Assembly: GCA_036388295.1 (NCBI GenBank) | Contig: DASVSC010000227.1 | Span: forward strand, 1-10,380 | Origin: RYN-431 sp036388295 | GTDB taxonomy: Bacteria > Planctomycetota > Phycisphaerae > Tepidisphaerales > Tepidisphaeraceae | DNA length: 10,380 bases | Direction of reading: 5' to 3' | Shown: positions 5,896 to 10,380 of the stretch, piece by piece | Numbering within the stretch: the first letter of the stretch is position 1 | How the letters are laid out: every line of letters starts with the position of its first letter | The notes under the pieces: model-generated | Database searches by the model: none | The model's input: only the letters and a program-made list of their open reading frames with translations | What the model was told of the DNA's origin: nothing | Made by a program: the position numbers and the translations under genes

Positions 5896-7661
5896 GTCAC
5901 CGTTCTCCCAGCCGGGCCGAGTGCGCTTGTCGTCTGGGGGAACAGTAGGTCGATGAATCGCTCGGCGGTAGGTTGCGGCTCGTGATTGGCGAGGCCGGGG
6001 CGCTCATTGGCTTCGACGATCACGTATTCAGTGCCGTCCACACGGGGAACTAGAAAATCCAGGCCGGTGACGGGAATGTCGAGCACCCGTGCCGCTCGCT
6101 CGGCGGCGGCCGCGAGGTGCGGGTGCAATTCCGCCGTAACGTCGTGAATCGTGCCGCCCGTGTGCAGGTTGGCTGCCCTTCGGACTCGGAGGACCTCGCC
6201 TTCGGGGAGAACGGACTCCATGGCGTACCCGCCGGCGCGCACGCAGCGTTCGGTTTCAGCGTCCATCGGTACCCGGCTCTCGCCGCCCGTCGCGACCATG
6301 CGACGTCGGCTATGCTGCTCGATCAATTCCGAAACCGTGTGCCGGCCGTCGCCGATGACCTGAGCGGGCTTGCGAATGGCGGCGGCGACGACCTTAAAGC
6401 CGATGACCACAATTCGCAGGTCCGCCCCCTCGCAGAACTGCTCCAGAACCACGTCGTTGCACTCCCGCCGCGCACATTCGACGGCGACGTCTACTTCCTG
6501 GGGCGTCCGGAGGTCGACTGAAATCCCACGGCCTTGCTCGCCGCGTGCGGGTTTGACAACGACGCGGCCGAAGTGATGCAGGAACCCGTGGTTCTCTCCG
6601 GAACTCCCAGCCGGTTGCTGTTCCGGCACAGCCAAGCCCGCCCCCTTCAGGAGACGGAGGGTGACGCGCTTGTCATCGCAACGGCTCATGGCCACGGCGC
6701 TGGTCAGCTCACTCAGGCTTTCGCGACAGATGATGCGCCGGCCGCCGCAACTGAGGGCAAAATAATTCGCCTCCTCGTCCAGCACCTCGACGCCTATGCC
6801 GCGCCGCCTCGCTTCTTCAACGATGATGCGGGCGTAAGGATTCAGCGCCGATTCCGGCAACTTCGGCACGAACAGCGGCTCATTGATGGCGTTCTTGTGC
6901 TTCAGGCAAAAGACGGGCACACGCACGAACCCCAGCCGTTCGTAAAGGCTGATCGCCCGCTGATTATCGTGCATGACTGACAGATCAACGTATGCGCGGC
7001 CGGCCGCGGCATAGTGTTCGACCAAATGCTGGATCAGTGCCCGCCCGATACCCGGATAACAGGACTGCGAATCGACGGCGAGCGACCACAGACTTGCCCC
7101 GTTTTCGGGATCCTCGAACGCACGCGGGTGGTCCACACCGGCCACCGATCCGACGATCTCACCGGTGCACGGATCTTCCGCCACGACGAAGCGGACGACC
7201 GGATCGGGTCCAGCGGCTTCGATGAAGGCTGGATCAACGCGGACCATATGGCGGGTGGCATAGATGCGGTTGATCGCCGCCGCGTCTGCCGCGGTACGCG
7301 CCAACCGGATCGTCAGCGGCGACTGGTCCGACGACGCGCCGTAGCGCTCCAGCCACAGCCGGTAGGTGTGTGACGGATCGAGGAACAACTGATGCGGGGC
7401 CAGTGAGACCAGGACGTGCGGATCCCGCACGTAGAACGCGATGTCACGTTTGTTCGGCTGTTCATTGAGGATGGTCGACACCACATCAGCATCGCTGGCG
7501 TAGGTATGGGCGAAAATCAGTCGCCCCCAGCCCACATCGACGACAACGTCTTTTTTCGCCCCCGGCGTCTCCGCCGGCCGAAGCCAGTTGAGAACGGAGG
7601 GGCCGACGGGTCCGTTCGCCTGTTCGGTCGGCAGGCCTGTAACAGTTGCCAGGTACGTCAT
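5892..7661 (-). CDS. ngg: N-acetylglutaminylglutamine synthetase (GNAT/ATP-grasp fusion)
   Basis: This 589-residue two-domain enzyme is proposed to join two glutamines and N-acetylate the product, giving the precursor of the osmolyte NAGGN. Residues about 115-255 form a GNAT acetyltransferase: LWSLAVD strand, the acetyl-CoA loop YPGIGRA (202-208) and the VMHDNQRAISLYERLGF segment (229-245). Residues about 275-570 form an ATP-grasp ligase: VVVKPARGEQGRGI with K370 and a glycine-rich loop, VLEQFCEGADLRI (405-417), KPAQVIGDGRHTVSELIE (431-448, a stretch resembling cyanophycin synthetase), GLDFLVP and the metal-binding VIVEANERPGL with E550 and N552. The first 110 or so residues are less recognisable and may be part of the acetyltransferase fold. 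The fusion order and length match the known Ngg family. The ATG lies 15 bp after the asnO stop with GGATGGAG just upstream; the stop overlaps the M42 start. This is the middle gene of the biosynthetic triple. Identification rests on domain architecture plus neighbours. Confidence 0.92.
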   Translation of the reverse strand: MTYLATVTGLPTEQANGPVGPSVLNWLRPAETPGAKKDVVVDVGWGRLIFAHTYASDADVVSTILNEQPNKRDIAFYVRDPHVLVSLAPHQLFLDPSHTYRLWLERYGASSDQSPLTIRLARTAADAAAINRIYATRHMVRVDPAFIEAAGPDPVVRFVVAEDPCTGEIVGSVAGVDHPRAFEDPENGASLWSLAVDSQSCYPGIGRALIQHLVEHYAAAGRAYVDLSVMHDNQRAISLYERLGFVRVPVFCLKHKNAINEPLFVPKLPESALNPYARIIVEEARRRGIGVEVLDEEANYFALSCGGRRIICRESLSELTSAVAMSRCDDKRVTLRLLKGAGLAVPEQQPAGSSGENHGFLHHFGRVVVKPARGEQGRGISVDLRTPQEVDVAVECARRECNDVVLEQFCEGADLRIVVIGFKVVAAAIRKPAQVIGDGRHTVSELIEQHSRRRMVATGGESRVPMDAETERCVRAGGYAMESVLPEGEVLRVRRAANLHTGGTIHDVTAELHPHLAAAAERAARVLDIPVTGLDFLVPRVDGTEYVIVEANERPGLANHEPQPTAERFIDLLFPQTTSALGPAGRTVT

Positions 7662-7676
7662 AGCTCCATCCGACTG

Positions 7677-9449
7677 TCACAACCCATGAATCTGCAGCCA
7701 CAATTCGAGCGAGGCCATCTGCCAGAGCTTGGAACCCCGCAGCGGCGAAATGTGCCGTTCGGGGTCGCGCAACAACATCTGCGTGTAGGCCGGTCGGAAC
7801 AGGCCGCGTTCACGTGCTTTCTTCGATTCCAAAACGTCGCGCACCAGTTCCAGGTAAGGGCCGCGTAAGTATTTGAGGGCCGGCACCGGGAAGTAACCCT
7901 TCGGACGATCAATGACGGCGGCCGGAATGACAGCGCGGGCGGCTTCTTTGAGGACGTATTTGCCGCCCTCTTTCACCTTCAATTCCGCCGGCACGCGCCC
8001 GGCGAGTTCCACCAGCTCGTGGTCGAGGAACGGCACCCGGGCTTCCAGGCCCCAAGCCATGGTCATGTTGTCTACCCGTTTCACCGGGTCGTCCACCAGC
8101 ATGATCGTGGTGTCGATTCGCAACGCCTTCTCGATCGCCTGCCCCGCGCCGGGCTTGGCGAAATGCTCCGCCAGGAACGCGCGGGCGTGATCCATGGACA
8201 CGAAGCGATTGTCCACGGCTTGAGCGTACTCGGCGAAGTCGCGGTCGAAGAAAACGCGGGCGTAGTCGTTCACCGCGTCGGTGCTGCTCATCAGCGGCGG
8301 GTACCAGTGATAGCCGGCGAACACTTCGTCGGCGCCCTGGCCGCTCTGCACCACTTTGACGTGCTTGGCCACTTCCTGGCTCAGCAGATAAAAGCCCATG
8401 GCATCATGGCTCATCATCGGCTCGCTCATTGCACCGATGACGTCGCGAATGGCCGGCAGCGCACGGGCGGAGTCGATGAAAATGCGGTGGTGCTTCGTGC
8501 CAAAATGCTTGGCGATGATGTCGGAGTATTCGAACTCATCGCCGCGTTCCTCGCCGACGGATTCGAAGCCGATCGAAAACGTGTTCAGGTGTTGCTGGCC
8601 CTGCTCGGCCAACAGGCCGACGATCAGGCTGGAATCGAGCCCGCCGCTGAGCAGCACGCCGACCGGCACGTCCGACACCATTCGCCGTCGCACGGCCGTG
8701 CGAAGGCCGTCAAGCACGAGTGACTGCCATTCCTGATCGGAGCGAGCGCCTTCCTGGCCGCTGGGCTCGAAGCTCGGATCCCAATAGGTGTGCTGTCGAC
8801 GGGTGCCGTCGGCCTCGACGGTCATCACCGTTGCCGGCGGCAGCTTGCGTACGCCCTTGATGATCGTGAACGGCGCCGGGACCACGGCATGGAACGTCAT
8901 GTAGCAATTCAGCGCGACCGGATCGATCGATGTGTCCACGCCGCCCGCGGCCACCAATGCCGGCAGCGTCGAGGCGAAGCGCAGCGTGCCGTCGCTTCCT
9001 TCGCTGTAGTAAAGCGGCTTAATCCCCAGCCGATCGCGCGCGAAGACGATCCGGCCCGTATCCCGCTCCCAGAGAACAATCGCGAACATGCCGATCAGCC
9101 GCTCGACGAACCGTTCGCCCCAGGCGTGATAGGCCTTGAGGATGACTTCCGTGTCGCCGGTGGAAAAGAATCGATAGCCCTTGTCCTGCAGCTCGCGCCG
9201 GAGTTCGGGATAGTTATAAATGCACCCGTTGAAGACCGCTGCCAGCCCCAGTTCAGGGTCGGTCATGGGCTGTGCGGCCTTGTCGGTCAGGTCAATGACC
9301 TTCAGCCGTCGGTGGCCGAACGCGACATTGCCTTGCGCGAAGTAGCCGGAGCCGTCCGGGCCACGCCGGTCCAGCCGCTCACTCATAGCCGAAACGGCGG
9401 CCACTGATGCCGATCCTGCCCGCCTGATTTCTCCGCAAATGCCGCACAT
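7677..9449 (-). CDS. asnO: N-acetylglutaminylglutamine amidotransferase (asparagine synthase-like)
   Basis: The 590-residue protein is a class II glutamine amidotransferase fused to an asparagine-synthetase domain. In NAGGN synthesis it is the enzyme expected to convert the C-terminal carboxylate of N-acetylglutaminylglutamine to the amide, using glutamine and ATP. C2 (MCGICG) is the N-terminal nucleophile, so removal of Met1 is required. RRGPDG (28-33), GHRRL (45-49), FNGCIYN with N74-G75, TGDTEVIL (97-104) and the FARDRLGIKPLYY segment (136-148) complete the glutaminase half. The synthetase half has the pyrophosphate-binding loop SGGLDSS (268-274), SIGFE, SGQGADEVFAGY (369-380), NMTMAWGLEARVPFLDH (461-477) and KGYFPVP. 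General AsnB homologues share these motifs; the choice of AsnO over AsnB rests on the adjacent ngg and M42 genes and on the SGQGADEVFAGYHWYPP region. It is the first gene of the six-gene block, with AGGCGG six bases before the ATG and a 468-bp gap upstream. Confidence 0.93.
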   Translation of the reverse strand: MCGICGEIRRAGSASVAAVSAMSERLDRRGPDGSGYFAQGNVAFGHRRLKVIDLTDKAAQPMTDPELGLAAVFNGCIYNYPELRRELQDKGYRFFSTGDTEVILKAYHAWGERFVERLIGMFAIVLWERDTGRIVFARDRLGIKPLYYSEGSDGTLRFASTLPALVAAGGVDTSIDPVALNCYMTFHAVVPAPFTIIKGVRKLPPATVMTVEADGTRRQHTYWDPSFEPSGQEGARSDQEWQSLVLDGLRTAVRRRMVSDVPVGVLLSGGLDSSLIVGLLAEQGQQHLNTFSIGFESVGEERGDEFEYSDIIAKHFGTKHHRIFIDSARALPAIRDVIGAMSEPMMSHDAMGFYLLSQEVAKHVKVVQSGQGADEVFAGYHWYPPLMSSTDAVNDYARVFFDRDFAEYAQAVDNRFVSMDHARAFLAEHFAKPGAGQAIEKALRIDTTIMLVDDPVKRVDNMTMAWGLEARVPFLDHELVELAGRVPAELKVKEGGKYVLKEAARAVIPAAVIDRPKGYFPVPALKYLRGPYLELVRDVLESKKARERGLFRPAYTQMLLRDPERHISPLRGSKLWQMASLELWLQIHGL

Positions 9450-9917
9450 TCCGAACCGCCTACTTTTGCACGTTCAATTCGTCGCTCGTAGTCAGTGCCC
9501 GGACTTATCACCTTCGTCCACAAGATGTCCGACACGCGGCTACGGCCGAATAGACTCAAGAAGTCATCGCCTCATACTTTAGGCTCACCCTGAAACGGCC
9601 GGCATCCTAGGAAACTCCGTAGTGTGACTCAGGTTCGCCGATCAAACTGGCCGGGCTTTCCCGGACCGGCGTGGCGTGAATAGTTAAAAGATGCTTAGTG
9701 AAAACTGTGTCAGAATCGTGCCGGGGACAGGCGTAAGTTCGCGACGGCGATGAACAATCCAGCCAGCGCGGCAGCACGGTCTGATGGCATCCTGAAACCC
9801 GCACTAAGTTGTGAATGTGGAAAATCTTATGCTCGGCGGCCTCGTCGATGAGCTTCTTAGGCCAACGACAACACTCGACGCTTTCCGTCATCTTTCCCCG
9901 ATGCGTACAACGGGAAA
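9450..9917. other. 468-bp intergenic region upstream of the NAGGN operon
   Basis: This stretch separates the 3' end of the GT9 gene from asnO and is visibly richer in A and T than the flanking genes, so it should carry the operon's promoter on the minus strand. I see no convincing promoter pair: the best near the gene is CGGACA (9526-9531) with GATAAG (9504-9509) at 16 bases, both weak. A hairpin with stem CCGGG/CCCGG (9651-9655 and 9660-9664) and a CTTT loop could be part of a terminator for the upstream GT9 gene but lacks a good U-run. A minus-strand open frame of 94 codons at 9607-9891 has no recognisable family, no motif and unusually many Cys, His, Ser and Pro residues; it looks like chance or a decayed remnant. 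No tRNA, insertion sequence ends or CRISPR-type repeats are evident. Confidence 0.6.
9456..9461 (-). promoter_or_regulatory. Ribosome-binding site of the first operon gene
   Basis: Read on the minus strand, AGGCGG lies six bases before the ATG at 9449. It fits the Shine-Dalgarno consensus at five of six positions and fixes the start that gives the catalytically required Met-Cys N-terminus. Confidence 0.6.
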
Positions 9918-10380
9918 TCAGACCAGTGCCCTAGCCCGCGCCATCACGTCTTCCACGCCGATCCATCGCAGGCACGACTGGTGCACGCACTCGCGCGAGT
10001 AGCACGGCCGGCAGACCAGGTCGAGTTGCAGCACCGTGTCCGGCCGACCGTACGGGCCGGTGCGGACGGCGTTCGTCGGACCGAACAGCGTGACCAGCGG
10101 CCGGTTCAGGGCGCTGGCGATGTGCATCGGCCCGGAGTCGTTCGCCACCACCAGGCGCGCGCCTTCCAGCAATGCGACAAGCTGTTTCAGGTCGGTTTTT
10201 CCGGCCAGACTCGTCGCCCCCGGCATCGGCAGGCCGACGACATCGGGTCCGCCCGCAATGAAGACGCGCAGGCCCAATTCGCGCTCGATCGGTTCGATCA
10301 GCGCCGCGAATGATTCCGCCGGCCAACGCTTCGTCGGCCAATTCGTTCCGGGCAACAACACGGCGTATCGCTCGCAGTGC
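9918..10380 (-). CDS. Glycosyltransferase family 9 (LPS heptosyltransferase-like), C-terminal part
   Basis: About 153 C-terminal residues of a GT9 enzyme are present; the frame stays open through the right edge, so the gene begins outside the window (the GTG at 10361 is internal, since upstream codons read HCERYA before VLLPG). GT9 enzymes transfer heptose or related sugars from nucleotide donors during lipopolysaccharide core assembly at the inner face of the inner membrane. The conserved second half is clear: LLPGTNWPTKRWP at the start of the donor-binding domain, VFIAGGPD, ARLVVANDSGPMHIASAL and LVTLFGPTNAVRTGPYG. Near the end comes a cysteine cluster spaced C-x2-C-x4-C-x4-C (CRPCYSRECVHQSC), of the kind seen in many GT9 proteins. 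It ends in TGA. It runs in the same direction as the NAGGN operon but is 468 bp away and functionally unrelated, so co-transcription is unlikely. The exact sugar and acceptor cannot be told. Confidence 0.93.
   Translation of the reverse strand, partial: HCERYAVLLPGTNWPTKRWPAESFAALIEPIERELGLRVFIAGGPDVVGLPMPGATSLAGKTDLKQLVALLEGARLVVANDSGPMHIASALNRPLVTLFGPTNAVRTGPYGRPDTVLQLDLVCRPCYSRECVHQSCLRWIGVEDVMARARALV

Noticed and set aside
8019..8723. 234-codon open frame on the + strand opposite asnO
   Set aside because: It mirrors conserved AsnB-type motifs on the other strand and has no domain of its own.
9651..9664. CCGGG-CTTT-CCCGG hairpin as terminator of the GT9 gene
   Set aside because: It lies about 250 bp past the GT9 stop and is not followed by a U-run on the minus strand, so it is mentioned only within the intergenic entry.
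9684..9709. CTGACA with downstream TTTTAA on the minus strand as a promoter
   Set aside because: Only the -35-like box is good; the -10 match is poor at 18 bases spacing, and it is about 240 bp from asnO.
1..10380. CRISPR arrays, tRNA/rRNA genes, insertion-sequence ends, attachment sites or defence systems
   Set aside because: No regularly spaced repeats, tRNA-like arms, transposase domains or known defence domains were seen on either strand.

Overview
The window is high-GC, densely coded bacterial DNA. A GT9-type (LPS heptosyltransferase-like) glycosyltransferase and a lipoprotein-type solute-binding protein point to a diderm (Gram-negative-type) bacterium. The phylum cannot be fixed from this sequence: a planctomycete or a proteobacterium would both fit, and this is only an impression.

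Layout. At the left edge, on the + strand, are the end of an oligopeptide/dipeptide ABC transporter ATPase (OppF/DppF type, cut by the window edge) and, 13 bp later, a single-domain response-regulator receiver. A 173-bp convergent gap with a two-tier inverted repeat separates them from a long minus-strand block of six genes. In transcription order (right to left) these are: asparagine-synthase-like amidotransferase (asnO type), GNAT/ATP-grasp fusion ligase (ngg type), M42-family metallopeptidase, extracellular solute-binding lipoprotein (SBP_bac_5), DppB-type permease and DppC-type permease. Junctions are tight: 15 bp, a GTGA overlap, 1 bp, an ATGA overlap, then 28 bp. The block reads as one operon. 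Upstream lies a 468-bp gap that should hold the operon promoter, then the 3' part of a GT9 glycosyltransferase on the same strand, cut by the right edge.

How the genes work together. The first three minus-strand genes match the known gene triple for the osmoprotectant dipeptide N-acetylglutaminylglutamine amide (NAGGN). The ATP-grasp/GNAT protein makes and acetylates the Gln-Gln dipeptide, and the AsnB-like enzyme amidates its C-terminus. The M42 peptidase is a conserved companion, probably acting in turnover. The dipeptide-type binding protein and two permeases follow with almost no gap, and a matching ATPase lies at the far side of the convergent junction. The simplest reading is that this importer recovers NAGGN, its breakdown products or precursor peptides. 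That assignment is inferred from context and is not shown by the sequence itself.
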